DNA of 40,735 nucleotides from an uncultured Clostridium sp. (GCA_945871955.1 CAMBXR010000023.1:1-40735), one strand, 5' to 3'; counted from the first letter of the stretch, positions 23,496-33,484 are shown. A program made the numbers and translations. The notes: generated by a model not told the origin, from the letters alone.

Positions 23496-25929
23496 TCTCA
23501 TCACACCCTTTAAACCAAATATCTTCTATATATTCATTTATTGTTCTGTCACTAGAAAAAATACCAGAATTAGCAATGTTTATTAGTGACATTTTGTTCC
23601 ATTTAATCTTATCCTTATAAAGGTCACTTATTCTTTGTTGGGCCTCAGTATATTCATCAATATCTCTAAGAACAAAGTACTCATCATTATAAGTTATTAA
23701 TGCATCATAAATTTCTCTACCTTCTTTTCCAAGACCAGGTATAAATCCATTTACTAAATCATCTACCACTCTTGCTAGTGCTTTATTAGAGTGATATAAA
23801 TCTTTAGCTGAATATCCACCATACTTATTGTAATCTAGTACTTGTTTTTCACTAAGCCCAAATAAAAACATATTTTCTTTACCTACTTGCTCACAAATCT
23901 CTACATTAGCTCCATCAAGTGTTGCTAATGTTAAAGCACCATTCATCATAAACTTCATATTACTAGTTCCTGATGCTTCTTTTGTAGTAGTTGATATTTG
24001 CTCACTTACGTTTGCTGCTGGAATTATTTTTTCTGCTAAGGATACACCATAATTTTCTATAAACACAACCTTGATTTTATCTTTTACTCTAGGGTCATTA
24101 TTTACTAAATCTGCAACACAATTTATTAGTTTTATTATACATTTAGCTAGATAATATCCTGGGGCTGCTTTTGCTCCGAATATAAAAGTTCTAGGTTCTA
24201 TATCAAGTTCTATATCAGCATTGTCTATTATCTCATGATATAAGTAAAGAATATGAAGTACATTCATAAGTTGTCTTTTATATGCATGAAGTCTTTTTAC
24301 TTGAACGTCAAATATAGAGTTAGGGTCTACTTTTATTCCCTTAGTTTCTTCTATATAACTCGCTAACTTAACTTTATTATTAAATTTTATTTTTTCTAAA
24401 CGATTTAATACTTTTTCATCATCTACAAACTTTTCTAAATCCTTTAAGTATCTAGTATCTTTTATCCACTTATCACCTATAAGTTCTGTTATTAAGTCGG
24501 CAAGTTCTGGATTTGAACTAATAAGCCATCTTCTATGTGCTATACCATTTGTTTTATTATTAAACTTATATGGTTCTTCATTATAAAAATCTTTTAAAAC
24601 TTCTTTCTTTAATAATTTAGTATGAAGTTTGGCCACTCCATTTACACTATAACTAGCTACTATACATAAATTAGCCATTCTTATTTCACCATCATACATA
24701 ATAGCCATTTTCTTAATTTTGTCTTCACTATAGCCTTTACTTCTTAACTCATCTATATATCTTCTGTTAATTTCTTCCATTATCATATACATTCTTGGAA
24801 GAAGTTTTTTCATTATGTCTTCTGACCATCTTTCCATGGCCTCAGCTAATATTGTGTGATTTGTATAAGACATTACTCTAGTAGTTATATCCCATGATTC
24901 TTCCCAAGATAAACCTTCTTCATCTAGTAAGATTCTCATCATTTCTGGAATACAAAGTGCAGGATGAGTGTCATTTATATGAATTGCAATTTTGTCTGGT
25001 AATTCCTGTGGTGTGATTTTATATCTTCTGCATTTTCTAAATATATCTTGAATACCTGCACTAACGAAGAAATACTCTTGTTTTAATCTTAATAGTTTTC
25101 CTGCATAATTTGAATCATTAGGATATAAAGTTTGTGAAATTTCTTCTGCATAATATTTTTGTTTTAGTGCATCTTCATAACTAGCACTTTCATTTCTAGC
25201 ATATAAAGATGACTTGCCAAAATCTCTTGAAGGTATTTCACTTTTCCATATTCTAAGTGTATTAATACATTCATTTTTATAACCTATGATAGGTATATCA
25301 TAAGGCATTGCCATTACAGGAATGTAATCTTTATGAACTGCTTTTAAATTTCCATGCTTATCTTTTTCTAACTCTATATGACCTTCGTATTTTACTAATA
25401 CTGCCCTATTAGGCCTAACTGTTTCCCAAGGATAAGATCCATTTATAAGCCAACTATCTGGTACTTCAACTTGAGAATTATTGATAAATTTCTGTTCGAA
25501 TAAACCATATTTATATCTTATCCCATATCCATGACCACTTATTCCAACAGAAGCCATAGAGTCTAGGAAGCATGCTGCTAATCTTCCTAGTCCTCCATTT
25601 CCTAAAGCTGGATCTGGTTCAGCTTCAATAATATCATCTAAGTTTATGCCTAGTTCTTTTAACCCTTGTCTTACTGTATCTTCAAATCCTAAGTTTAATA
25701 AGTTCGATTTTAATTGTCTTCCTAATAAAAATTCTATAGAAAAATAAAATACGGCTTTTTCTTTATATACTCTAGTTCCTATCCAATCCTTTGAAATCAT
25801 GTCTTTAATAACACAGCACAAAACATTGAAAATTTCCTCATTATTAGCTTCTTCTATACTTTGAGTATATAAATTATTCATTTTTCTTCTAAATTGTTCT
25901 TTAAATTTTCTTTTATTTATTGATATCAT
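23473..25929 (-). CDS. glgP: Glycogen/alpha-glucan phosphorylase
   Basis: An 818-residue PLP enzyme that releases glucose-1-phosphate from glycogen chain ends. EASGTSNMKFMMNGA carries the PLP lysine; EPDPALGNGGLGRLAACFLDS, IAIHINDTHPAL and VKRLHAYKRQLMN are family signatures. Length is normal. It is the fifth gene of the operon, 12 bases after glgA (AAAGGAG ribosome site), and its end overlaps the GH13 gene, so breakdown and synthesis are encoded together. Confidence 0.97.
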   Translation of the reverse strand: MISINKRKFKEQFRRKMNNLYTQSIEEANNEEIFNVLCCVIKDMISKDWIGTRVYKEKAVFYFSIEFLLGRQLKSNLLNLGFEDTVRQGLKELGINLDDIIEAEPDPALGNGGLGRLAACFLDSMASVGISGHGYGIRYKYGLFEQKFINNSQVEVPDSWLINGSYPWETVRPNRAVLVKYEGHIELEKDKHGNLKAVHKDYIPVMAMPYDIPIIGYKNECINTLRIWKSEIPSRDFGKSSLYARNESASYEDALKQKYYAEEISQTLYPNDSNYAGKLLRLKQEYFFVSAGIQDIFRKCRRYKITPQELPDKIAIHINDTHPALCIPEMMRILLDEEGLSWEESWDITTRVMSYTNHTILAEAMERWSEDIMKKLLPRMYMIMEEINRRYIDELRSKGYSEDKIKKMAIMYDGEIRMANLCIVASYSVNGVAKLHTKLLKKEVLKDFYNEEPYKFNNKTNGIAHRRWLISSNPELADLITELIGDKWIKDTRYLKDLEKFVDDEKVLNRLEKIKFNNKVKLASYIEETKGIKVDPNSIFDVQVKRLHAYKRQLMNVLHILYLYHEIIDNADIELDIEPRTFIFGAKAAPGYYLAKCIIKLINCVADLVNNDPRVKDKIKVVFIENYGVSLAEKIIPAANVSEQISTTTKEASGTSNMKFMMNGALTLATLDGANVEICEQVGKENMFLFGLSEKQVLDYNKYGGYSAKDLYHSNKALARVVDDLVNGFIPGLGKEGREIYDALITYNDEYFVLRDIDEYTEAQQRISDLYKDKIKWNKMSLINIANSGIFSSDRTINEYIEDIWFKGCDENDQNNII

Positions 25930-25941
25930 AAAATCGCTCCT

Positions 25942-27381
25942 TTAGCATTTTAAGCTTTTAAAAATTCTAATATAATCTTGAGCTGATTTCTTCCAACTAT
26001 TATCTGTTTTCATTGCATTTATAATTAGATTATTCCAGATATTCTTATCTTGATACAATCTAATTGCTCTTTGAAGAGTAAAGAACATTTCGTGTGCGTT
26101 ATAATTTGCAAAACTAAAGCCATTACCTTCTCCTGTATATTGATTATAAGGTATTACTGTATCCTTTAATCCTCCTGTTTCTCTTACTATAGGTATAGCA
26201 CCATATCTCATAGCAAGCATTTGACCTATTCCACAAGGCTCAAATAAAGATGGCATTAGGAATATATCACATCCCGCATAAATTTGTTGTGCCAATTCTG
26301 TATCAAAAGTAATTCTTGCAGATAATTTATTGCTAAAATTAGAATTATAATAATTAAACATTGATTGATACTGGTATTCACCTGTTCCAAGTACAACCAT
26401 CTGTAAATTTTCTCTCATTATTTCTGGCATCATATAATTAATTAAATCTAGACCTTTTTGAGAAGTTAATCTTGATACTATCCCTACTAAAGGAATATTA
26501 GGATTTACTTCTAATCCTAGAATTTCTTGTAACTTCATTTTATTTTGCAATTTTTTATCTATAGAGTTAGCATCAAAATTTACAAATATAGATTTATCTG
26601 TAGCTGGATTATTTAAATCATAATCTATACCATTTAAAATCCCTTCTAATTTATGTGAGTTAGATCTTAATAGTCCATCTAAGCCATCTCCATAAAACTC
26701 TGTCTGTATCTCTCCAACATAAGTTTTACTTACTGTAGTAACTTTATCTGCAAACACAATACCAGCTTTCATAAAGTTCACGTTTCCATGAAACTCTATA
26801 TCACCATTATTGAAATAATGCCAAGATATATCAAAAACATTTCCTATTATATCTTTACTGAATATTCCTTGATATTGTAAATTGTGTATAGTATACACAG
26901 TTTTTATATCTTTATATTTTTTTAGATGACCATAATCTTCTTTTAAAATTAGTGGAATCATTCCTGTATGCCAGTCACTTACTTGTAATACATCTGGATA
27001 GAAATTAAGTTTTTCCATAGCTGCTAATACTGCATAACTGAAAAATGCAAATCTTTCTGCATCATCACCATGTCCATATATATTCGGCTGATCACTTCTT
27101 TTAAAATAAAACTCATTATCTATAAAGTAGAATGTAACTCCATCTAACTCCATAGTTTCTATTCCACAGTATTGATTTCTCCATCCTACTCTTACATTAA
27201 ATTCTGCTACAGGTTTAAATTGATCTTTTAAATATGATGGTATTGTAGAGTATTTGGGCATTATAACTCTTACATCAACACCCTCTTTTTTTAGTTCTTT
27301 AGGAAGGGCATAGGAAACATCTCCTAGCCCCCCTGTTTTTATAAAAGGCCAACACTCTGCTGTTACGTAAAGTAACTTCAT
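25942..27381 (-). CDS. glgA: Glycogen synthase (ADP-glucose)
   Basis: A 479-residue GT5 glycosyltransferase that extends alpha-1,4-glucan from ADP-glucose. ECWPFIKTGGLGDV holds the KTGGL nucleotide-sugar motif, VSRLTSQKGLDL and LMPSLFEPCGIGQM mark the C-terminal domain with its E-x-x-x-G-x-x motif. Length is normal for bacteria. It starts after AAAAGGGGGAAAA, 19 bases downstream of glgD. Confidence 0.97.
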   Translation of the reverse strand: MKLLYVTAECWPFIKTGGLGDVSYALPKELKKEGVDVRVIMPKYSTIPSYLKDQFKPVAEFNVRVGWRNQYCGIETMELDGVTFYFIDNEFYFKRSDQPNIYGHGDDAERFAFFSYAVLAAMEKLNFYPDVLQVSDWHTGMIPLILKEDYGHLKKYKDIKTVYTIHNLQYQGIFSKDIIGNVFDISWHYFNNGDIEFHGNVNFMKAGIVFADKVTTVSKTYVGEIQTEFYGDGLDGLLRSNSHKLEGILNGIDYDLNNPATDKSIFVNFDANSIDKKLQNKMKLQEILGLEVNPNIPLVGIVSRLTSQKGLDLINYMMPEIMRENLQMVVLGTGEYQYQSMFNYYNSNFSNKLSARITFDTELAQQIYAGCDIFLMPSLFEPCGIGQMLAMRYGAIPIVRETGGLKDTVIPYNQYTGEGNGFSFANYNAHEMFFTLQRAIRLYQDKNIWNNLIINAMKTDNSWKKSAQDYIRIFKSLKC

Positions 27382-27400
27382 ATATTTTTTCCCCCTTTTA

Positions 27401-28531
27401 TTAAAGCTTTTGATATTTTTCTATAACCATAGGGTATTCTTTATCCCCTTGTAATTTCTTTCCTTTTCCAATATGTACATTTTTATCAAATATAACATTT
27501 TCTAAAACTACATCTGATTCTATTTTACAGTTTTGCATTATTACACAGTTTTTAAGTACTGCACCTTTTCCTATTTCAACTTTTCTAAATATAGTACAGT
27601 TTTCTACTGTTCCATCAATTTTACATCCTGTTGCTATAAGTGAATTTCTTACATCTGCATTTTTCATATATATAGTTGGTGCCTGACTTTTATCTTTAGT
27701 AAATATTTTTCTTTCAGAATTAAATAATTCTGTTGATACATCTTTATGTAACATATCTTTACTAGCATTAGCATAACTTTGGATAGAATTTATACATTTT
27801 AAATAATTTTTAAATTCAAATCCTCCTACTTGTATATTTGGTAATTCAGATTTTATATAATCTTCAAAATAAGAATGTGTTCCTAAGCTAGCTATTTTAT
27901 ATATACACTTAATAAAGTCTGTTCTTTTCATTATATAAGTTTCCATTGATATATTAGCACTTGGAAATACTCCTATATTTGTTCCTATATTTAATACTCT
28001 GTTGCTACTGTCCATATTTAATGTCATACAACCTTTGAACTCTTCATCTGCATCTGATACATGTTTGTATATAACTGTTATATCATTTTTAGATTTTTTA
28101 TGATAATTAATAGCATCTCTATAATCCATACTACATAACATATATCCTGGAGCAATTAATATATACTCTTCTGTACCTTTTTCTATGTAATCTATATTAG
28201 CTAGTATTGAATAAACATCACCTTTTCTAAATCCATAGCTGTTATTGTATTTTGTATTCTCTGGACTGAATATATAAAGCCCACCTTTTTTTCTACTTAA
28301 ATCCCAGTCTTTTCCACTACCTAGGTGGTCAGTCAATGATCTATACTTTTCTCTTGAATAAATTCCCACATTAGTTATCCCTGAGTTAACCATATTAGAT
28401 AAAACAAAATCTATTATTCTATATCTTCCCGCTATTGGTGTAGATGCTAATGGTCTTGCATAGTTTAATATATTTATACTTGGATTTCCTTTTTTATCAA
28501 GATTAATTAACCCCATACACTGTTTTTTCAT
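27401..28531 (-). CDS. glgD: GlgD, regulatory subunit of ADP-glucose pyrophosphorylase
   Basis: A 376-residue relative of GlgC. It keeps [18 protein letters not shown] and the C-terminal left-handed helix repeats (GCKIDGTVENC, GKGAVLKNC), but lacks the N-terminal G-G-x-G-x-R-L catalytic loop, having NYARPLASTPIAG where GlgC has [12 protein letters not shown]. In Firmicutes GlgD is a non-catalytic partner that raises GlgC activity. It starts after AGGGGGACAAAATT, 15 bases after glgC. Confidence 0.95.
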   Translation of the reverse strand: MKKQCMGLINLDKKGNPSINILNYARPLASTPIAGRYRIIDFVLSNMVNSGITNVGIYSREKYRSLTDHLGSGKDWDLSRKKGGLYIFSPENTKYNNSYGFRKGDVYSILANIDYIEKGTEEYILIAPGYMLCSMDYRDAINYHKKSKNDITVIYKHVSDADEEFKGCMTLNMDSSNRVLNIGTNIGVFPSANISMETYIMKRTDFIKCIYKIASLGTHSYFEDYIKSELPNIQVGGFEFKNYLKCINSIQSYANASKDMLHKDVSTELFNSERKIFTKDKSQAPTIYMKNADVRNSLIATGCKIDGTVENCTIFRKVEIGKGAVLKNCVIMQNCKIESDVVLENVIFDKNVHIGKGKKLQGDKEYPMVIEKYQKL

Positions 28532-28546
28532 AATTTTGTCCCCCTA

Positions 28547-29698
28547 TTAAACCTCAACTTTTAATTCCTCAGCATGTACTACTTCATACTCAGGTACTAC
28601 GTTTATTTCATTCAGATTATTTTTTATTATTGCATTATCTTTAATTACAGCCCCTTCAGCTATCATAGCTTTTTCTATTAATACATTTTTACCTATCGTT
28701 ACATTAGGCATTATTACTGAATCTTTTATAACACTGCCTTCTCCTATATCAACCTTATGAGATAAAACTGTATTTTCTACTGAACCAAGTACTGAGCATC
28801 CATCTGCTATTAAAGATTCTTTTACACTAGCATTTTTTCCTATATATTGAGGTGGAAGGTCCATTGTATTTGTGTATATTCTCCAGTATGAATCACTTAA
28901 ATCTATTGCTTCTGGAGTTTTAATTAAATCCATATTTGCTTCCCATAAACTCTCTATAGTACCTACATCTCTCCAATATCCTTTAAATGGATAAGCAAAC
29001 ATTTCTACACCATCTTCTAACATTGCTGGTATTACATCTTTTCCAAAGTCATCAAAGCATTCTTTAGTTTTTTCTCCTCTTAAGAAATACTCTTTTAGAG
29101 TTTTCCAATTAAATATATATACTCCCATTGACGCTAAATTACTTTTAGGTTCTTTAGGTTTTTCTTCGAATTCATATATTTTTTTATCATCTTCAGCGTT
29201 CATTATTCCAAAACGACTTGCTTCATCCCATGGAACTTCTATAACTGCTATTGTTACTTTAGCATTTTTTTCTTTATGGAAATTTAACATTTCACTATAA
29301 TCCATTTTGTATATATGGTCCCCTGATAATATTAATACATATTCTGGATCATACTCATCTATAAAACTCATATTTTTATATATAGCATTTGCTGTACCAT
29401 TGTACCAATGCCCTTCTTTTTCACTCATATATGGTTGAAGAATATAGACTCCTCCATTTATTCTGTCCAAGTCCCAATGACTTCCCGTTCCTATATGTGA
29501 ATTTAATATTCTAGGTCTATATTGTGTAAGCACCCCTACTGTATCTATTCCTGAATTTGAGCAGTTACTTAAAACAAAATCTATTATTCTGTATTTTCCC
29601 CCAAATGATACGGCTGGTTTTGCTATTCTTTTTGTAAAAGCTCCTAGTCTAGATCCTTGTCCCCCTGCTAATATCATTGCTAGCATTTCTTGTTTCAT
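28547..29698 (-). CDS. glgC: Glucose-1-phosphate adenylyltransferase, catalytic subunit
   Basis: A 383-residue enzyme that makes ADP-glucose from glucose-1-phosphate and ATP, the committed step. [17 protein letters not shown] is the nucleotide loop, [32 protein letters not shown] (metal-binding Asp) and [19 protein letters not shown] (substrate lysine) are all intact. The C-terminal part is a beta-helix of hexapeptide repeats. It starts after AAGGGGGAAACAG, 36 bases after glgB. Confidence 0.97.
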   Translation of the reverse strand: MKQEMLAMILAGGQGSRLGAFTKRIAKPAVSFGGKYRIIDFVLSNCSNSGIDTVGVLTQYRPRILNSHIGTGSHWDLDRINGGVYILQPYMSEKEGHWYNGTANAIYKNMSFIDEYDPEYVLILSGDHIYKMDYSEMLNFHKEKNAKVTIAVIEVPWDEASRFGIMNAEDDKKIYEFEEKPKEPKSNLASMGVYIFNWKTLKEYFLRGEKTKECFDDFGKDVIPAMLEDGVEMFAYPFKGYWRDVGTIESLWEANMDLIKTPEAIDLSDSYWRIYTNTMDLPPQYIGKNASVKESLIADGCSVLGSVENTVLSHKVDIGEGSVIKDSVIMPNVTIGKNVLIEKAMIAEGAVIKDNAIIKNNLNEINVVPEYEVVHAEELKVEV

Positions 29699-29734
29699 TC
29701 TGTTTCCCCCTTGTAGTAGAAAAATGACTTTTCT

Positions 29735-31732
29735 TTATTGATTAGATTTATCAGATTTCTTTGTTTTTGACTTTTTCTTTTTGCTCTTTTTTGTCGTTTC
29801 TTTTTTTATTACTTCTTTTTTCATTGTTTCTTTTTTTATTTTTATAAATGTAGCTCCTAGAGGAGGAACTTTTATTTTTATATGATAAGGTTGATTATTC
29901 CATTTACTATCTATAGCATGTAACTCAGCATTTTTCATAGTTTGATTAGATCCCCAATATTTCTCATCATCACTATTGAATACTTCTTCATATACACCTA
30001 AGTAAGGAACCCCTATACGGTAATCGTAACGAACCACAGGAGTAAAGTTTAAAACTCCTATTATAAATTCATCTTCATCCTTACCTTTTCTCATAAATGT
30101 TATTATACTTTCTTCTTTGTTATGAGGATCTATGAAATCAAACCCTTCATAAGAATTATCTACTTCATATAAAGATTTTTCACCTTTATATAAATGATTT
30201 AAGTCTTTTACAAATGCTTGTGTTTTCGCATGTTGCTCTCTATCTAATAGATTCCATTCCAATCCATAATCATATCTCCACTCAAGACCTTGAGCAAATT
30301 CTCCACCCATAAATAATAATTTTTTACCTGGATGAAGCATGTAATAAGAATATAAAAGTCTTAAGCTTGCAAATCTTTGCCACTCATCCCCAGACATTTT
30401 GTCTAGTAAAGATTTCTTTCCGTGAACTACCTCATCATGAGATAATGGTAATATAAAGTTCTCTGAAAAAGCATACATAAATGAGAATGTTATTAAATCA
30501 TGATGATACTGTCTATAAATAGGATCCATCTCCATGTATTTTAATGTATCATTCATCCATCCCATATTCCACTTATATCCAAACCCTAAACCACCTAAAT
30601 ATGATGGTGCAGTAACCATAGGCCAAGCTGTAGATTCTTCTGCAATTACTAATGGATTTTCAATATGTTTATAAATTACCTCATTGAATCTTCTTAAAAA
30701 GTTTATCCCCTCTATATTTTCTCTTCCACCATATTGATTAGGTCTCCAATCACCTATATCATAATCTAGGTACAGTATTGAACTAACAGCATCTACTCTA
30801 ACACCATCAATATGAAATTCTTTAAACCAATACATAACATTAGAAAGCAAGAAACTATTAACTTCTGGTTTTCCAAGGTCAAAATGAGCAGTTCCCCAGC
30901 CTAAGTTTTCAGCTTTTAAAGGATCTGCATATTCATATTGTGCTGATCCATCAAATCTATATAAACCATGAATATCTTTACAGAAATGACTATATGCAAA
31001 ATCTAATATTATTCCTATATTATTTTCATGGCACTTATCAACAAATGCTTTAAATTCATGAGGTTTACCATATCTACTACTAGTTGCATAATATCCAACA
31101 CCTTGATATCCCCAACTCATATCTAAAGGATGTTCTACTATAGGCATTAACTCTATATGCGTATACCCCATTTCCTTCACATATTCAATCATTTCATATA
31201 ATTCTTCGAAAGAATAAAATCCTCCATCCCATTTTCTTTTCCAAGATCCAAGATGTACCTCATAAATATTCATAGGTTCTTGATTAGATACTTTTTTACT
31301 TCTTTCTTCCATATAGTTCTTATCTGTCCAATTATAATCACCACATTCATAAACAATAGATGCTGTTTCTGGTCTTAATTCAGCAAAAGTTCCGTAAGGA
31401 TCTGATTTTAACCTATTTACACCATCACACCCCATTACGTTATACTTATAAATATCTCCATCTTTTAATTGTGTAGTAAATATAGACCATATACCACTGT
31501 TGTCGATATTTGTTAAAGGATGAGATGTTTCATTCCAATTATTAAAATCTCCAACTAAATATACAGCTTTGGCATTAGGTGCCCATACAGAAAAGGAAAT
31601 ACCATTTTCTCCCTCATGCTCACATTTGTGGTTTCCTAGAAATTTATAACTGTCTAGAGAGTTACCACTTATAAACTCTTGTAAATTTTCCTTTTTGATT
31701 ATGTCTAAATACTTAATTTTTAATCCCCCCAA
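29735..31732 (-). CDS. glgB: 1,4-alpha-glucan branching enzyme
   Basis: A 660-665-residue GH13 enzyme that makes alpha-1,6 branches. An N-terminal CBM48 domain (about 25-125, SVWAPNAKAVYLVGDFNNWN) precedes the barrel with IDGVRVDAVSSIL (nucleophile Asp), VIAEEST (acid Glu) and LPLSHDEVVHGK. The last ~33 residues are extremely basic (16 lysines, for example KKSKKKKSKTKK), which is unusual. The start is odd: the frame opens at TTG 31730-31732, which overlaps the ribosome site GGGGGG, while ATT at 31715-31717 is 7 bases after it. It is the first gene of the glycogen operon. Confidence 0.93.
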   Translation of the reverse strand: MGGLKIKYLDIIKKENLQEFISGNSLDSYKFLGNHKCEHEGENGISFSVWAPNAKAVYLVGDFNNWNETSHPLTNIDNSGIWSIFTTQLKDGDIYKYNVMGCDGVNRLKSDPYGTFAELRPETASIVYECGDYNWTDKNYMEERSKKVSNQEPMNIYEVHLGSWKRKWDGGFYSFEELYEMIEYVKEMGYTHIELMPIVEHPLDMSWGYQGVGYYATSSRYGKPHEFKAFVDKCHENNIGIILDFAYSHFCKDIHGLYRFDGSAQYEYADPLKAENLGWGTAHFDLGKPEVNSFLLSNVMYWFKEFHIDGVRVDAVSSILYLDYDIGDWRPNQYGGRENIEGINFLRRFNEVIYKHIENPLVIAEESTAWPMVTAPSYLGGLGFGYKWNMGWMNDTLKYMEMDPIYRQYHHDLITFSFMYAFSENFILPLSHDEVVHGKKSLLDKMSGDEWQRFASLRLLYSYYMLHPGKKLLFMGGEFAQGLEWRYDYGLEWNLLDREQHAKTQAFVKDLNHLYKGEKSLYEVDNSYEGFDFIDPHNKEESIITFMRKGKDEDEFIIGVLNFTPVVRYDYRIGVPYLGVYEEVFNSDDEKYWGSNQTMKNAELHAIDSKWNNQPYHIKIKVPPLGATFIKIKKETMKKEVIKKETTKKSKKKKSKTKKSDKSNQ

Positions 31733-31748
31733 ATACTGATAAATTTTT

Positions 31749-31776
31749 GCATTTTAATATAATTCTATTAAAATGC
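31749..31776 (-). promoter_or_regulatory. Hairpin in the glgB leader
   Basis: GCATTTTAATA and its exact complement form an 11-bp stem with a 6-base loop, about 20 bases upstream of the glgB ribosome site. On the minus strand there is no T run after it, so it is not a terminator for the leader. It may affect leader stability or translation. On the plus strand a CTTTTT run follows. Confidence 0.45.
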
Positions 31777-31880
31777 CTTTTTCCCTTTTTTATTTTGTTT
31801 TTACCTAGATTTTATATAAATTATTTTTTTAATTTATATTCACTTTAGTAATTATTATTTTTCAGAATGATTGTATATTA

Positions 31881-31907
31881 TTTCCGAAAAAATTTCCATA
31901 TATTTCC
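31881..31907 (-). promoter_or_regulatory. Phased GGAAA repeats upstream of the glycogen operon
   Basis: On the minus strand GGAAA occurs at 31903-31907, 31893-31897 and 31881-31885, that is 10 and 12 bases apart and so on about the same helix face. The outer two are both CGGAAATA. A weaker CTGAAAA follows near 31859-31865. They lie about 150-190 bases upstream of glgB and may be activator sites. I found no convincing -35/-10 pair in this leader. Confidence 0.35.
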
Positions 31908-31930
31908 GACATCTAAATAATTTTATATAA

Positions 31931-31966
31931 AAAAAACTCCAATTGAGTATCTCATTGGAGTTTTTT
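31931..31966. terminator. Terminator of the NfeD-stomatin genes
   Basis: AAAAAACTCCAAT..GAG pairs with CTCATTGGAGTTTTTT with one bulged T and a 3-base loop, flanked by A and T runs. It ends the minus-strand stomatin gene just before the glgB leader region begins. Confidence 0.85.
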
Positions 31967-31978
31967 AATCTATTTATC

Positions 31979-32926
31979 TTATTTTTTATCACTATTTAAT
32001 ATTTCTTTTATTCCTTTGAATGATCCTAAGAAGTTAACTGTTTCTGATGGAAGAACAAGTTTAGTTGAATCACTTTCAGCTATTTTTTCAAGAGCTTCCA
32101 TAGATTTAAGAGCTAACATATTATCATCTATATCTGATTCTTTCATTGCTTTAAATACATTTTTAATTATTGCAGCTTCCCCTTCTGCTTTAGCTTGAGC
32201 AATTTGTCTTATTGATTCAGCTTCCCCTTCTGCTCTAAGTATACGCGACTGCTTTTCACCTTCTGCTTCTCTTACCATTGATTCTTTTTTAGCTTCCGCT
32301 CTAAGAATCGCAGATTGTTTTTCACCTTCTGCTTGAAGAATTGAAGAGGCTTTGTTACCTTCTGCTTGAAGTATAGCCTCTCTTCTTTCCCTTTCTGCCC
32401 TCATTTGTTTTTCCATAGCAACTTGTATATCTTGAGGTGGCATTATATTTTTAAGTTCTACTCTGTTTACTTTTATCCCCCATTTATCTGTTGCTTCATC
32501 TAAAATAGATCTCATTTTAGTATTAATTAAATCCCTAGATGTTAAGGTTTCATCTAAGTCCAACTCACCTATTATATTTCTAAGAGTTGTTGCTGTTAAA
32601 TTTTCTATAGCAGATATAGGATTTGCTATTTCAAACACATATCTAACAGGGTCAGTAACTTGAAAATAAACTACTGTGTCTATTTGCATAGTAACATTAT
32701 CTTTAGTTATAACTGGTTGTGGTGGAAAATCTACCACATTTTCCCTTAAGTCGATAACATAAGCCATTTGGTCTAAAAATGGTATTAAAAAATGAACACC
32801 TGTATCAGCTTTCTTTTGAAACTTACCTAGTCTCATAATTATACCTACTTTTGATTGTTTAATTACTTTTACACAACTTAAGCTTAGTACTACTACTATA
32901 AGTATTATGACCATTAGTTTTATCAT
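31979..32926 (-). CDS. SPFH/stomatin-family membrane protein
   Basis: A 315-residue protein with one N-terminal membrane segment (about 2-19) and a Band 7/SPFH domain (about 20-180; GIIMRLGKFQKKADTGVHFLIPFLDQ, TVVYFQVTDPVRYVFEI, TLRNIIGELDLDETLTSRD). Residues ~185-250 are a coiled coil made of repeated QAEGEKQ/RAEGE-type 11-residue units. Such proteins organise membrane microdomains and scaffold proteases. The gene follows an NfeD gene by 35 bases, the classic stomatin/NfeD pair. It starts after AAAGGAG. Confidence 0.95.
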   Translation of the reverse strand: MIKLMVIILIVVVLSLSCVKVIKQSKVGIIMRLGKFQKKADTGVHFLIPFLDQMAYVIDLRENVVDFPPQPVITKDNVTMQIDTVVYFQVTDPVRYVFEIANPISAIENLTATTLRNIIGELDLDETLTSRDLINTKMRSILDEATDKWGIKVNRVELKNIMPPQDIQVAMEKQMRAERERREAILQAEGNKASSILQAEGEKQSAILRAEAKKESMVREAEGEKQSRILRAEGEAESIRQIAQAKAEGEAAIIKNVFKAMKESDIDDNMLALKSMEALEKIAESDSTKLVLPSETVNFLGSFKGIKEILNSDKK

Positions 32927-32961
32927 ATATATTTCTCCTTTTTATAATTAATTTTTATAAC

Positions 32962-33414
32962 TTACTGTTTTATTTTTTCTTGCAATTCTTCCTCTTTTAT
33001 AGGTCTAACTACTAGCTTAACACCTTCTATTCTAACTATTTTAACTACTTTGCCTACTTCTATTTTCTCATTATCTTCAGAAATTGCTGTCCAGTCTTCA
33101 CCTGTTAAAGTGACTATACCTGTTCTATAAGGAGGTATTTCTTGTTTAACAACTCCCCTTTTTTGTTCTATACCTTGTAAGTTTGTATTATATTTAAAGC
33201 TTTTATCTTTATCTACAAAATACTTAGTAGATATGACTAATAAGGTAATTGATATAACTGCAAATAATAATATTTGGATTGTTATACTTTCTATAAATAT
33301 ACTCAAAACCATTAAAACTATGGCTCCTATACTAAACCATACTAAAGTTAAGCTAGTTGTCATTAATTCACATATAGCAAAAGCCACTGCAACAATTAGC
33401 CATACAGTATTCAT
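32962..33414 (-). CDS. NfeD-family membrane protein
   Basis: A 150-residue protein with three to four hydrophobic segments in the first ~80 residues and a C-terminal OB-fold domain (about 85-145, including GIVTLTGEDWTAISEDNEKIEVGKV). It is the short, protease-free form of NfeD that works with a stomatin partner, encoded next. The upstream in-frame ATG at 33444 sits before the GAGGG ribosome site, so I chose ATG at 33414. Confidence 0.9.
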   Translation of the reverse strand: MNTVWLIVAVAFAICELMTTSLTLVWFSIGAIVLMVLSIFIESITIQILLFAVISITLLVISTKYFVDKDKSFKYNTNLQGIEQKRGVVKQEIPPYRTGIVTLTGEDWTAISEDNEKIEVGKVVKIVRIEGVKLVVRPIKEEELQEKIKQ

Positions 33415-33484
33415 TGTATCCCTCTTCCCTTTTTGAAAATTCATTATCTTTATACTAGTATAACAATATATGTATTATGAGTAG

